A stretch of DNA of 64,000 nucleotides from an uncultured Bacteroidota bacterium (GCA_913056185.1 CAJXLV010000007.1:44553-108552), one strand, 5' to 3'. Positions 33,735 through 43,540 are shown, counted from the stretch's first letter. Notes: a model not told the origin generated them from the letters alone. Numbers and translations are program-made.

Positions 33735-36700
33735 TCAGTGCACAACGGTGATGCGGCGGGTTTTCTGCACATTGTCTGCCTGCAGGCGCACGAAGTACAT
33801 GCCGCTCGGAAGAGAGGTTGCGTTGAGGCGCACCTGGTGTCGTCCTGAGGGCTTCTGTCGGTCCACGAGCGTGGACACTTGGCGCCCCAGCACATCGAAG
33901 ACTGCGACCTGGACGTCCGCTGCTGTTGGCAGTGCATAGGCCACCATGGCTGCCTGCCGGATGGGGTTGGGCGCTATGGGCTCCAGGGTGACCGAGGCAG
34001 GCCCCTCCGAGAGGCCCACCGCCAGCCTCGTGTCCGTGCGCAGGGTTACGGAGCGCTTCTCCGGCGTGAGCACGTGCGTCTCGCCGCCGCCCCGGATGTG
34101 CAGCGTTTGCCCGGGAGAAAGCCCGCGGTGCTGCACCGACACTGGTGGCGTTGCGCCCTGTAGCTCTACATTGTGCAGGTCCTTCTCGGTGCTCATCGCC
34201 AAGGACTGTCCGTTCGCAAAGCGGACGTCAAACAGCGATGCGGGCGGCTTGGGGGGAAGGCGGTGTCGCATGCGCAGGGCTTCTGAGGCCTCCCGGGCAA
34301 GCAGCAACGAAGCGGAGCGCCCTGTGGCATCGGTCACACGGAGGCGGGTATAGGATGCGTCCGTCGGCTCAGCTCGTGCGATGCCGCCCCGGGCCGTAGC
34401 CGCCGTAGTGGCGAGCCGCAGGGTCCCTGCCTGGCTCGCCTTCACCCAGTAGCCCCGCCCCGGCGTCAGCGTATCGGCCACCGCGTAGCCCTCGCCGGAG
34501 ACGAAGCCGAAAAGGCTGCTTGTGAGGATGCCCGGCGGGCTCGTGCCAATCGTTCCCACGCCGACCGAGTCTGCCCCAGGCCCGATTATATTCCACCCCT
34601 GTGCCACCGGAATGGCGGAAGAGTCCGCGACCGGACCTGTTATCTCGGTCGTGTCGGCGGCGCAGTTGGCAAAGAGGCCGCGGCCCACCGGCACCGCGGT
34701 GCTATCGTCTATCGCCGCGTAGCCAGCACCGGGGGTGAAGAAAAACCCACTCTCACACATCGGCAGCACAGCCCCAAAGGCGGGCGCTGCGGGAGCAAGC
34801 GGGACCGAGAGCAAATTCCACCCCTCCGCCACTGGCACCTCCCGGGTCAGCGCTCGGTCGAGCCGCACCTCCAACGCAGTGATCGATGCGTTGTCCAGCG
34901 TATAGCTGCCAGTGCTTGTCATGTCCACCGCCAGGAGATCGCCGCCTGTGACGGCGTCCACCAGGCGCACTGGCGTCTGGGGCAGCGCCTCGGCAAGGAT
35001 GTCCGGAGTCCACGAAAGCGTCACGGGAGTGTCCTCCGACTGCACCTCCAGGCGCCACGTGGCAGGGGCGCTTTCGGCGGCCGGGGTGGCCTGGTCGGTG
35101 GGGCGCAGATCGCGAACGAGTCCTTGCCCAATCGCCACGCCGGGAAGATCCGTGCCCGTAAAGCGGAGGTCAAAGGCGCCCGTGGGAGGCTTGGGGGGCT
35201 GCTCGGCCTCTCCGCAGGCCGGGTCAATGCCACTCGTCGCTGCCGGGCTCTGCCCCAGCGTGACGGAGAGGGTATCGCCCGACGCCTCGGTGGCCGCGAG
35301 GGGGAGCGACCACGCCACCGGGCACGTCGGCGCCTGCACCTGCAGGGTCGCCGTCGTTGTGTCGGCCGCGCCCCGCCCATCGAGCGCCCGGTACGCAAAC
35401 TGATCGGTGCCCGCAGCCTCGGCATCCGGCGTGTACGTAAACGCGCCGGTGCTATCGAGAGACAGGGTTCCCTGCGTCACATCGGAGACCAGGGCCGCCG
35501 CAAGCGCGTCGCCGTTGGGGTCGTCATCGTTGCCCAGCACACCCGGGGGCTCCACAGTAATCGTTTCGCCCGCGGGAACGGCGATCGTATCGGCGCGGGC
35601 GCGAGGCGGCACGTTGCTCCCTGCCGCGACCTCCACGGGGTAGCGGTAGACGCGACTCGAGCGCGCAGCATCGTTGTCGTCGGCCACCTGCGGCGCAACA
35701 AAGTCAGTCGTGCCGTCGCCCGTCACATCCGCAAGGGCCGTGGGGCGGAAGAACTGCCGCGGCCCGAGGGAGGCGCGTTCGTTGGGGGCCCGGAAGGCCG
35801 TGCGGGGCGCGGTGCCCTGGGCGGGGGCGTAAAGCAGAGCATGCGTGGAGACGCCAAGGAACGACGAGCCGTGCACAAGCTCGGCGGCTCCATCGCCGTT
35901 CACGTCGCCGGGCGAGGCGAGCGCGCCCAGCGTGACGTTGGCCAGTCCGTCGCCATCCAGGTCGCCCCCGCCAACACTCGCCGGGATGGGCAGGCGCTGA
36001 TCGGTCGTGGCGTCAAAGGAAGGCCCGCCGAAGAAGATTTCAATGCGGGCGTTGCCGGGCGTACAGCACGGCAGCGTCGCAATGTCCGGGGTCCCATCGC
36101 CGTTGAAGTCGCCCCCGGCCACCCCCGCGAAGGTAGGCACCGGCAGCGTCTGATCCGCAGGGCGCGAGAACGATGCCTCCGGCGTGCCGAAGTATACCTC
36201 AAGCCGGTTGGCCCCGGGATTATCGAAAGCAAAGTCGTCGATCCCATCGCTATTCACATCACCGACCCCTGCCTTCACATCCCCCAGAAACTGCCCGTCC
36301 GGATACTGCAGCGATTCGCCGGGGCCGGTGGGCAGCGAGGTGTCCCCAAAGAACAGAGACACCGTCTGCCCGGACGAGCCCGGCGTGAGCCCCCGGTCCG
36401 AGGTCATCCAGTCCGCCATTCCGTCCCCGTTCACATCCCCCAGAACGCGCGGGAGGGCCAGGCGCACGCCCACATCGGCGGCCCGGATTGTGTGATCACT
36501 GCCGGCATCGGGCGCATCGCCGCCGAGGTAGATTTCAGTTCGCAGGCCGCCTCCGTCCACGTCCGTTCGGGGCGGGCCGCCATACTCCACCAGCACGTCT
36601 GACGTCCCGTCCCCATTCACGTCGCCCGCCGTGAGGGAGCGGGCGTAGAGGACCTCAGTGGGTCGCGAAAGGGTAAGATCCGGCACATCGGCCAGAGAGT

Positions 36701-38279
36701 CTCCTCCGAAGTAGACCTCGACCCGGCCCAGATCACTTCGCAGAAAAGCCACGTCCGCTGTTCCGTCGCCGTTGAAATCCCCGATGTCCTCCGTCTGGTT
36801 CAGCCGATCGAAGACATCGGCCCGCGGAATGGTCACATCCGCCGGAGCCCGGGGCGTGCGGTCGTCATTGACCGAGAAGAACCGTCGCCCCACTGTAGGC
36901 GCCGACACGTCGGTGAGGCCCAGCGCAATATCGGGCCGCCCGTCGCCCGTGACGTCCCCCAACCCTCCCGTTGGCAAGGCCGTCGTCGTTCCGTACGTGC
37001 CGGGCGCGTAGGGAATCTCCGTATCGTAGCTGAGTCCATCCGTCAGGGCCTGCGGGCCGTACGCAACATAGCGCGTGTCGGTAGAGTCGTCGTAGGCGTA
37101 GAAGTCGTGGCGGCCGTCCCCATCCAGATCGCCCACCGGCAGCGCCCCGTCGATGGCAGTCGCAATCGCCGTCTCTTGAAACGCCGCCCCGCCCCCACTT
37201 GTCTGGGCGAGGAAATACGTCGGCGCATCGGCCCCAGGCGTAGCCGCCAGTTCCGGCTCGCCGTTCCCCGTTACGTCCACGAGCGCAGCCCGGTACGCCG
37301 CGGCAGCCCCGCCAAGCGCCTCCACTGTTACATCCTGGACCGCAGTCAGGGCCCGATCCGCCCCCACCTCAAAGACCTGCACCCGCACGCCGCCCGTCGC
37401 CGCCGTGCCTGCCAGCCGCACGACCTCTGCCCCCGGCGCCCCCCCGAGGTCCGCCAGGCTGTACTGGAACGAGGCACGCAGCGTCCCCGGCGTGTACGTC
37501 TCGACCGCTGCGCCGGCCGGGGTCAGAGCGCCGTACGCCACCACGAAGGCGTCCTGTGCCGGAGAGCCCAGCAGCACGTCCCCGAACCCGTCGTCGTCCA
37601 GGTCCGCAAACCCGCGAACCACCAGCCCTGGAGGCACGAGAGGGAGCGAGAATTCCGCCCCGAGGTCTTGATACCCAAACGGCGTTCCGGCGTAGAGGCG
37701 AAGCGTGCTGTCCGCAGCGTTGACGCCCACCGCATCGTCAAACCCATCGCCATTGAGGCTCCCGACCGGCACGAGGGAGGTGTAGAAGAACTGGTCGGGC
37801 TCGCTGCTGGGCGGACCGCCGTAAAAGACAGCCGTTTTTCCCGTACGGTCCCCCAGCACCTCGGCGGTACGCTCGTCACGGGCCGGCGCTGCCAGAGGCG
37901 TGGAGTAGAGGTAATCGTTGGTGCCGTCGCCGTTGATGTCGCCCGCCAACTGAGGCGTGCCCAGGGTCTCGAAATTGCGCTGCGGCAGAGGCGTGGGATT
38001 GACCACCCAGGACTGGCTCGGGCCGACCTCTGGAATGCCGCCGATGGCGGACGGGGTCGGCGTTTGCCGCTGGGCCGCTCGCACGCGGCGCATTTGGGCA
38101 GGCGAGAGCCGCTGTTGCAACGATGAGGGCCAATGGACGACCGACCGGGCGGAGTCGGCGGCAGACCCCGTCGGCTGGGCTGCCGCTGGGCTCAGGCCCA
38201 GGCCGTAGGCCAGAATCAGTAGGAGGACGCCGCGCAAGGTGCAATACAGCGGATGCGAGACGGGCTGTTCAGTGCGCAT
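33735..38279 (-). CDS. Giant secreted FG-GAP/VCBS protein with T9SS sorting domain
   Basis: A 1514-residue exported protein. It has an N-terminal signal peptide (VLLLILAYGLGLSPAAA), then about residues 90-870 of FG-GAP/VCBS-type repeats with the calcium-binding GDxNGDGxxD pattern (for example GDINGDGTNDYLYS, GDFNGDGTADVAFL, GDVNGDGTSDVLVEYGG), a cadherin-like/VCBS domain near 880-970 (GVLGNDDDPNGDALAAALV), immunoglobulin-like segments, and at the C-terminus the type A T9SS sorting domain (APNPIRQAAMVAYALP, then VAVFDVLGRQVSTLVD, then SGMYFVRLQA). It is probably displayed on the surface or released by the type IX system. The binding partner is unknown. The repeats should fold as a beta-propeller with Ca2+. 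Confidence 0.88.
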   Translation of the reverse strand: MRTEQPVSHPLYCTLRGVLLLILAYGLGLSPAAAQPTGSAADSARSVVHWPSSLQQRLSPAQMRRVRAAQRQTPTPSAIGGIPEVGPSQSWVVNPTPLPQRNFETLGTPQLAGDINGDGTNDYLYSTPLAAPARDERTAEVLGDRTGKTAVFYGGPPSSEPDQFFYTSLVPVGSLNGDGFDDAVGVNAADSTLRLYAGTPFGYQDLGAEFSLPLVPPGLVVRGFADLDDDGFGDVLLGSPAQDAFVVAYGALTPAGAAVETYTPGTLRASFQYSLADLGGAPGAEVVRLAGTAATGGVRVQVFEVGADRALTAVQDVTVEALGGAAAAYRAALVDVTGNGEPELAATPGADAPTYFLAQTSGGGAAFQETAIATAIDGALPVGDLDGDGRHDFYAYDDSTDTRYVAYGPQALTDGLSYDTEIPYAPGTYGTTTALPTGGLGDVTGDGRPDIALGLTDVSAPTVGRRFFSVNDDRTPRAPADVTIPRADVFDRLNQTEDIGDFNGDGTADVAFLRSDLGRVEVYFGGDSLADVPDLTLSRPTEVLYARSLTAGDVNGDGTSDVLVEYGGPPRTDVDGGGLRTEIYLGGDAPDAGSDHTIRAADVGVRLALPRVLGDVNGDGMADWMTSDRGLTPGSSGQTVSLFFGDTSLPTGPGESLQYPDGQFLGDVKAGVGDVNSDGIDDFAFDNPGANRLEVYFGTPEASFSRPADQTLPVPTFAGVAGGDFNGDGTPDIATLPCCTPGNARIEIFFGGPSFDATTDQRLPIPASVGGGDLDGDGLANVTLGALASPGDVNGDGAAELVHGSSFLGVSTHALLYAPAQGTAPRTAFRAPNERASLGPRQFFRPTALADVTGDGTTDFVAPQVADDNDAARSSRVYRYPVEVAAGSNVPPRARADTIAVPAGETITVEPPGVLGNDDDPNGDALAAALVSDVTQGTLSLDSTGAFTYTPDAEAAGTDQFAYRALDGRGAADTTTATLQVQAPTCPVAWSLPLAATEASGDTLSVTLGQSPAATSGIDPACGEAEQPPKPPTGAFDLRFTGTDLPGVAIGQGLVRDLRPTDQATPAAESAPATWRLEVQSEDTPVTLSWTPDILAEALPQTPVRLVDAVTGGDLLAVDMTSTGSYTLDNASITALEVRLDRALTREVPVAEGWNLLSVPLAPAAPAFGAVLPMCESGFFFTPGAGYAAIDDSTAVPVGRGLFANCAADTTEITGPVADSSAIPVAQGWNIIGPGADSVGVGTIGTSPPGILTSSLFGFVSGEGYAVADTLTPGRGYWVKASQAGTLRLATTAATARGGIARAEPTDASYTRLRVTDATGRSASLLLAREASEALRMRHRLPPKPPASLFDVRFANGQSLAMSTEKDLHNVELQGATPPVSVQHRGLSPGQTLHIRGGGETHVLTPEKRSVTLRTDTRLAVGLSEGPASVTLEPIAPNPIRQAAMVAYALPTAADVQVAVFDVLGRQVSTLVDRQKPSGRHQVRLNATSLPSGMYFVRLQADNVQKTRRITVVH

Positions 38280-38682
38280 AACGCCGGGACAGAAAGCGAA
38301 GAGGGCGGGTGAACGTGCGGCTCACGAGCAGGCCCCGTCGCTACTGCGCCCAGTGGACGACAAGTGAGGCGAGCGGCACGGCACGCCCTTCCACAAACGG
38401 CCGAAGCGTGTGGGCGCCACGACAAAACGGGGATGGATCTAATGAACAAAATCGACGCGCTGAATGCAAGCCGCCCGTTTCCGGCACAGGGCATTTCTCT
38501 CGTCCCAGGGAGCCCACCCCGCGCAAGGCCGACAGTCGTTTCCCGCACCGGATTGCCCCCAGTGCCTCCCTGAGCGGGGCGCCACGGATAGGGCCCGCCC
38601 AGATGGAAGATGCGTCCACGAAAAAAGAAGCGGAGGTCCACAGCGCAGCCATGGGCGGGAAGTGCGGCTGCGCCGGCGGATG
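38280..38682. other. Intergenic region, no gene recognised
   Basis: These 403 bases lie upstream of the giant FG-GAP gene and downstream of the lipoprotein gene, both on the minus strand. Open frames on both strands encode Arg/Ala/Cys-rich low-complexity products and none is credible. The promoter of the FG-GAP gene should lie here; I could not pick one out. Confidence 0.5.
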
Positions 38683-39045
38683 CTACGGGACCAGCACCCC
38701 CTGAACCTGCGCCTGCCGGATGGGCCGGTCGGAGTCGATGGCCTGGCTGAACGCAGCCGAGTCGCCGGGCGCCACGTCTTGCACTTGGATGCGCATTGTT
38801 TCGATGCGGGCCCCTTGGTCGTCGTACAGGCCTACTTCAATCTCAGCAATGCTGATCGTAGAGGGGCCCTCATTCACGAGCGTTCCCGCAAAGACGCGCT
38901 GCCCCTCCGGCGTTTGCAGAAGGCGGGGATTCACGACCGTCGCGTCTCGCCTCCCTCCGTCGCCGCCACACGCCCCGAGCAGGGCGATGAGCAGGGCGGC
39001 TGCAGTGAGCATCGCCGAGACGCGTAGGGGTGCAGACGAAAGCAT
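38683..39045 (-). CDS. FxLYD-type lipoprotein
   Basis: A 120-residue lipoprotein. The N-terminal helix ends in a lipobox, ALLIALLGACGG, giving a lipidated Cys near residue 29. The mature part matches the FxLYD pattern: VFAGTLVNEGPSTISIAEIEVGLYDDQGARI, with an L-Y-D-D-Q-G step, then VAPGDSAAFSQAI. Such domains occur in bacterial and archaeal envelope proteins, function unknown. A second in-frame ATG at 39012 would shorten the leader. It lies between valS and the FG-GAP gene, all three minus-strand. Confidence 0.72.
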   Translation of the reverse strand: MLSSAPLRVSAMLTAAALLIALLGACGGDGGRRDATVVNPRLLQTPEGQRVFAGTLVNEGPSTISIAEIEVGLYDDQGARIETMRIQVQDVAPGDSAAFSQAIDSDRPIRQAQVQGVLVP

Positions 39046-39206
39046 GACGGCGGCGGAGCGATCGGTAGAGCACGAAACGGACACGGCTTCGGTCCGGGCA
39101 ATCACCGTGGGCGTAGATGTACGGGCCGCCGCAGATCCCGGCGACTCGGCGCAGTGCGCAGGGTTTACAGAACAATCATGGTGCAGCGCGCCCGTTCTGC
39201 GGCCGC

Positions 39207-41882
39207 CTACGCTTCTTCAAGATCCGTCAGGTTTTCCTGAAGGCGCTTCAGCTCCGCCGTCGCGTCTTTGCGTTTTTGCCGCTCGCGGTCGACGACCTCG
39301 TCGGGCGCCTTGTTCACGAACTGGGGGTTGTTGAGCTTCTGCTCCACGCTTCCCAGGAAGTTTTCTTTCTCTTCGATCTCCTTGCGTAGTCGCTCGCGCT
39401 CCTGCTCCAGGTCGATCATGCCGGCCAGCGGCACGAACACTTCGCAGCGGCCCACCACGACCGACGCACTGGCCGGGGGCTTCTCGGCGCCCGGCCGCAC
39501 GGTGAGGTCGGTGACGCTCGCCAGTTTGTCGAAGTAGTCGGCGTACTGACGCACCCTTTCCGCCAGCTCCTCGTCTCCCGTCGGCACGCTGACCGTGGCT
39601 TCGATCTCCTGCCCCAGCCCCACGCCGTAGTCGCTCTTGATGCCGCGCACGCCGGAGATCATCTCCTGAATGAGCTCAAACGTCTCGGCGGCCTCCGCGT
39701 CCATCAGCGAAGTGTCCGCCCTGGGCCAATCGGCCACAATGCAGGCCTCGTGCGCCTCGCGGGGCCGCACCTTCCACCACAGCTCCTCGGTGATGAAGGG
39801 CATCAGCGGATGAAGCAGTTTCAGGAGCGTCTCGTAGATCTCGGCCGCCAGGGCGATCTTGTCTTCGTCCATCTCCTCGCCGTAGGGCGGCTTGATGAGC
39901 TCCAGGTACCAGTCGCAGTAGTCGCGCCAAAAGACATCGTAGACCCGCTCCGCAATCTCGTTGAGGCGGTAGCGATCCAGCGAGTCGTCGATGTCCTGGA
40001 TGGCGGTATTGAGGCGGTGCAGCATCCACTGCTCCGCCAGCTCCAGGTCCTCGAACGAGCGCTCGCGCTGGTAGTCGCGGGTGGGCACGCCATCCGCGCT
40101 CCGGTCCATGAACTGGCCAAACACGTTGAACGCGTTCCAGATCTTGTTGGCGAAGTTGCGCCCCATCTCAAACTTTGAGGGGGCGAGCTTGATGTCCTGC
40201 CCCTGCGCGCAGAGGAGCGTGAGGGTGAAGCGCGTGGCGTCGGCCCCGTACTGGTCCACCATCTCCAGCGGGTCGATGCCGTTGCCCAGGCTCTTCGACA
40301 TCCAGCGCCCCTGCGCGTCCTTCACCATGCCGGTGATGAACACGTTCTTGAACGGCGGCTCGTCGGCAAATTCGTAGCCCGCCATGATCATGCGGGCGAT
40401 CCAAAAAAACAAGATGTCGTAGCCGCTGACGAGGACGTCCGTCGGGTAGAACTTCTCCAGGTCGTCCGTCTCCTCCGGCCAGCCGAGCGTGGCGAAGGGC
40501 CAGAGCCAGGACGAGAACCAGGTGTCGAGCACGTCGGTCTCCTGCACCATCCCCTCCTCGGGCTGGTCGATGCTCACCACGTAGCCCTGCTCGGGATCCG
40601 GCTCGCCGTCCTCGTCGGTGTAGTACCACACCGGGATCCGGTGCCCCCACCAGAGCTGACGGCTGATGCACCAGTCGCGGATGTTTTCCATCCAGCGGAA
40701 GTACTCGTTGGCCCAGCGGTCGGGAAAAAACTCGATTTCGCCCTCGCGGACCGCCTCAACCGCCGGCTCGGCCAGCGGCTCCATTTCCACGAACCATTGC
40801 CGCGAAATCAGCGGCTCGATCACCGCCTCGGAGCGCTCCGAGATCGGCACACTCATCGTGTAGTCTTCCGTCTTCACCAGCAGGCCCTCGTCCTCCAGGT
40901 CCTGCACGATCCGGTCGCGGGCCGCAAAGCGGTCGAGCCCCTCGTACGGCCCCCCATTTTCGTTGATGGCGCCCTTCGGACTCATGATGGTGATTTTCTC
41001 CAGGTCGTGCTCCTCCCCGATCTCGAAATCCGTTTCGTCGTGGGCCGGGGTGACCTTGAGCGCGCCGGTCCCAAAGTCGCTGTCGATCCGGTCGTCGGCG
41101 ATGATCGGAATCTCGCGGCCCAGCAGCGGCAGGATCGCGGTTTTCCCCACGAGGTGTTCGTACCGGTCATCGTCGGGACTCACCGCGATGGCGGTGTCGC
41201 CGAGCATGGTCTCGGGGCGGGTCGTTGCAATAGTCAGAGTCGACCGGCCGGTCGACTCTGACTTTTGTTTCAAGGGATACTCCACATACCACAGGTGTCC
41301 CTCTCGCTCCTCGTTCTCCACCTCCTCGTCGGAGAGGGCGGTCTCGTTCTCGGGGTCCCAGTTTACCAGGTAGTCGCCGCGGTAGATGAGGCCCTCTTCG
41401 TAGAGCTGCACGAAGACCTGCTGCACGGCCCGCGTGAAGCCCTCGTCCATCGTGAAGCGCTCGCGGCTCCAGTCGCACGAGTCGCCGAGGGTGCGCTTCT
41501 GGTCGAGGATGACGTCGCCGTACTCCTCCTTCCAGGCCCACACCCGCTCCACGAACTGCTCGCGGCCCAGGTCGTGGCGCGTCTTGCCCTCTTCCTCGCG
41601 CAGATTGCTCTCCACGGCGTTCTGCGTGGCAATGCCGGCATGGTCGAGCCCCGGCATCCAGAGCGCCTCGTGCCCCTTCATGCGGTGGATGCGCGTGAGG
41701 GCATCCTGGATCGAATCCTGCAGCGCGTGGCCGATGTGCAGCCGCCCCGTCACATTCGGCGGCGGCATCATGATGACGTGCGCCTCGGCGTCGCTGTCGG
41801 CGTCGGCCTCGAAGAAGCCGTGCGCTTCCCAATAGTCGTACCACTTGTCCTCAATGTCGGACGGATCGTAGGCCGTGCTCAT
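39207..41882 (-). CDS. valS: Valyl-tRNA synthetase
   Basis: An 891-residue class I aminoacyl-tRNA synthetase charging tRNA-Val. The HIGH-type signature is PPPNVTGRLHIGHAL near residue 40 and the KMSKS-type loop GRWMSKSLGNGIDP near residue 520. The CP1 editing domain lies between, with TIATTRPETMLGDTAIAV. The C-terminal coiled coil (LEQERERLRKEIEEKENFL, then VDRERQKRKDATAELKRLQENL) binds the tRNA. ATG at 41882 (MSTAYDPSDIEDKWYDYWE) is the family start. A perfect 32-bp palindrome at 41232-41263 encodes KSESTGRSTLT just before the editing-domain signature. Confidence 0.95.
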   Translation of the reverse strand: MSTAYDPSDIEDKWYDYWEAHGFFEADADSDAEAHVIMMPPPNVTGRLHIGHALQDSIQDALTRIHRMKGHEALWMPGLDHAGIATQNAVESNLREEEGKTRHDLGREQFVERVWAWKEEYGDVILDQKRTLGDSCDWSRERFTMDEGFTRAVQQVFVQLYEEGLIYRGDYLVNWDPENETALSDEEVENEEREGHLWYVEYPLKQKSESTGRSTLTIATTRPETMLGDTAIAVSPDDDRYEHLVGKTAILPLLGREIPIIADDRIDSDFGTGALKVTPAHDETDFEIGEEHDLEKITIMSPKGAINENGGPYEGLDRFAARDRIVQDLEDEGLLVKTEDYTMSVPISERSEAVIEPLISRQWFVEMEPLAEPAVEAVREGEIEFFPDRWANEYFRWMENIRDWCISRQLWWGHRIPVWYYTDEDGEPDPEQGYVVSIDQPEEGMVQETDVLDTWFSSWLWPFATLGWPEETDDLEKFYPTDVLVSGYDILFFWIARMIMAGYEFADEPPFKNVFITGMVKDAQGRWMSKSLGNGIDPLEMVDQYGADATRFTLTLLCAQGQDIKLAPSKFEMGRNFANKIWNAFNVFGQFMDRSADGVPTRDYQRERSFEDLELAEQWMLHRLNTAIQDIDDSLDRYRLNEIAERVYDVFWRDYCDWYLELIKPPYGEEMDEDKIALAAEIYETLLKLLHPLMPFITEELWWKVRPREAHEACIVADWPRADTSLMDAEAAETFELIQEMISGVRGIKSDYGVGLGQEIEATVSVPTGDEELAERVRQYADYFDKLASVTDLTVRPGAEKPPASASVVVGRCEVFVPLAGMIDLEQERERLRKEIEEKENFLGSVEQKLNNPQFVNKAPDEVVDRERQKRKDATAELKRLQENLTDLEEA
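41232..41263 (-). repeat. Perfect 32-bp palindrome inside valS
   Basis: AGTCAGAGTCGACCGG is followed immediately by its exact reverse complement CCGGTCGACTCTGACT, with no loop. It encodes the SESTGRSTL stretch of the editing-domain edge. It contains SalI-like GTCGAC twice. Confidence 0.9.
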
Positions 41883-42183
41883 GGAGGCCAAGGACGGAGC
41901 ATCGTCGGGCATGGTGCAGGGTCGTGCTCTCAGAGAGTCAGTTCGAGACGGTCGGCCGAGGGCGGCAGGGACGTCCTAAGGTCGGTGGGACAACGTAGCA
42001 GGCACCGGCGAGGGATGCCGGATTGGACGGCCCTATTTCCATTGAATTTGACACCGCCCGTTCAGATCCGACCCTCTCTTCCCCCCTCCCTGCGCCCCTC
42101 TTCTCCCGTGGTATCTGGTAACATCTCTTTCCCGCGAGCGTACCAACGAGCGTCCATCAACCTTTCCCCGGTGCTGTCCCTTC
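41883..42183. other. valS/dtxR divergent intergenic region
   Basis: About 300 bases between the divergent valS and DtxR-family genes. It should contain both promoters; TTTCCATTGAATTTGACA near 42037-42054 is the only AT-rich candidate. No riboswitch or T-box was recognised, and no TTTAG...CTAAA operator is present. Confidence 0.4.
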
Positions 42184-42837
42184 ATGCGGAGCCCTTCGAT
42201 CGAGGATTACCTTAAGGCCGTCTACAAGCTCGAAGAGAATGAGGGCGCTCCCGTGTCGACCGGCGACCTGGCGCAGGCGATGGAAGTCTCGTCGGCCTCG
42301 GCGTCGAACATGATCAAGCGGCTCGGTGAGCTCGACTTCCTCACGTACGAGGCCTACGAGGGGGCAACGCTCACCAATCCGGGGCGCACCGTCGCCCTCG
42401 AGGTGATTCGTCATCACCGCCTGCTGGAGCTGTACCTGAAGGACGTGATGGGGTTTTCGTGGGACGAGATTCACGAGGAGGCCGAGATTCTGGAGCACCA
42501 CATCTCCGAGCGGTTCGAGGATCGCATTGAGGAGATGCTGGGTCACCCCGAACGTGACCCGCACGGCCACCCCATCCCGGCGCGCGACGGCACGGTGGAC
42601 GTCCTCCCGACCCGTTCCCTGGCTGACCTGGCGGAGGGCGACGCGGCCTCCATCGACCACATCGCCGACGAGGACGGAGAGTTGCTCGACCTCCTGGAGC
42701 AGCGCGGCCTCCTCCCCGGCGCGACCGTTGAGGTCGTCAACACGCGCCCCCTCGACGGCCTGCTCGTCGTGGCGGTCGACGGCGCGGAGCAGGTGATTGG
42801 TCGCCCCGTGGCGCAGAAGGTCGTGGTGGAAGCGTGA
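42184..42837 (+). CDS. DtxR/MntR-family metal-dependent regulator
   Basis: A 217-residue metal-sensing repressor. The N-terminal winged helix shows SIEDYLKAVYKLEENEG and the recognition helix SSASASNMIKRLGELDFL. The dimerisation/metal domain includes HHRLLELYLKDVMGFSWDEIHEEAEILEHHISERFEDRI, whose E/H ligands match the MntR/IdeR/DtxR set. A C-terminal FeoA/SH3-like domain covers about residues 145-217. It probably controls the Mn/Zn/Fe ABC importer at 43.7-48.0 kb, in front of which a DtxR-type operator is visible (43637-43652). It starts ten codons or so before the HTH, with ATG at 42184. Confidence 0.9.
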   Translation: MRSPSIEDYLKAVYKLEENEGAPVSTGDLAQAMEVSSASASNMIKRLGELDFLTYEAYEGATLTNPGRTVALEVIRHHRLLELYLKDVMGFSWDEIHEEAEILEHHISERFEDRIEEMLGHPERDPHGHPIPARDGTVDVLPTRSLADLAEGDAASIDHIADEDGELLDLLEQRGLLPGATVEVVNTRPLDGLLVVAVDGAEQVIGRPVAQKVVVEA

Positions 42838-42859
42838 CGTGACGCTGTCCAAAAGTCGC

Positions 42860-43232
42860 TCAGAGCAGCGTCTCGGCCTGCCCGATGAAGCGCTCAGCCT
42901 TCCGAGCCCGCTGATCCGCACCGTCCGGATCGGGGTCAAGCAGCTCGTGGTCGCACTGCTCCCGCCGATACCGCGTCACCGTCGGGAAACTTGGTATCGA
43001 GTTGCTCCCGGTACTGCGGAACGCGGCCCACATTGCTCGTCACTGATGCGTGCCGTTCGAAGTAGAAGTCTTCTTTTTCCAGTTTTTCCAGGAGCGCACG
43101 ACACGCATGGTACACTGCGAAATAGACTTGAGCAGCTCCGGTCCGAACTCGTCCGTCCGCCACGAGAAACCGCGCATCTTCCAGCCGCCCATGCGCAACC
43201 TCGATCCATTCTTGGGGACGAACTTCTTTCAT
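42860..43232 (-). pseudogene. HEPN-domain gene, frameshifted
   Basis: The first 80 residues are a HEPN domain: KEVRPQEWIEVAHGRLEDAR, then TGAAQVYFAVYHACRALLEKL. After DTKFP the frame drifts into DGDAVSAGAV and stops at 42936. Shifting by one base near the GGGAAA at 42984-42989 restores a natural C-terminus: RYRREQCDHELLDPDPDGAD, then ARKAERFIGQAETLL, stop at 42860, which is the classic HEPN last helix. So the gene carries a frameshift, real or from sequencing. The R-x4-6-H RNase motif is not evident. It overlaps the upstream MNT-like frame by four bases (ATGA). Confidence 0.7.
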
Positions 43233-43540
43233 AGCCGCACCCCACTTTGCCGGGCAGCCCGTGCGAGCGCGTCGTTTCGATTCGTGGGATGGGCGACCAC
43301 GAACGGATCGTAGTCCAGCTCCAGGTTGATGTCGCGCACGATGTCAGCGATGGCACCATTCAGATCTCCAAGCCGTCCATCGTCCACGTCAGCGAGGACG
43401 GCGGCGTGGAGGTCGTTGTCTTGACTGGGCCCCTCCGGATCAGAGGGGAGCACATACACTTCAATCCGTTCGTCGAGTTGCTTCAACGAGCGGGCCAGTT
43501 TTTCCAGCGCATCAGCCTTCGGAGCAGTCTTTATGACAGT
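43229..43540 (-). pseudogene. MNT-type nucleotidyltransferase, degraded
   Basis: The C-terminal two-thirds is a minimal nucleotidyltransferase partner of HEPN: LEKLARSLKQLDERIEVYV, DLHAAVLADVDDGRLGDLNG, IADIVRDINLELDYDPFVV, then NRNDALARAARQSGVRL. The catalytic G-S-x(n)-D-x-D motif, however, reads LPSDPEGPSQDNDLHAAV, so the Gly and one Asp are lost. The N-terminus has no good start: the frame continues upstream without an ATG. It looks dead. MNT/HEPN pairs normally act as toxin-antitoxin systems by AMPylating HEPN. Confidence 0.65.
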
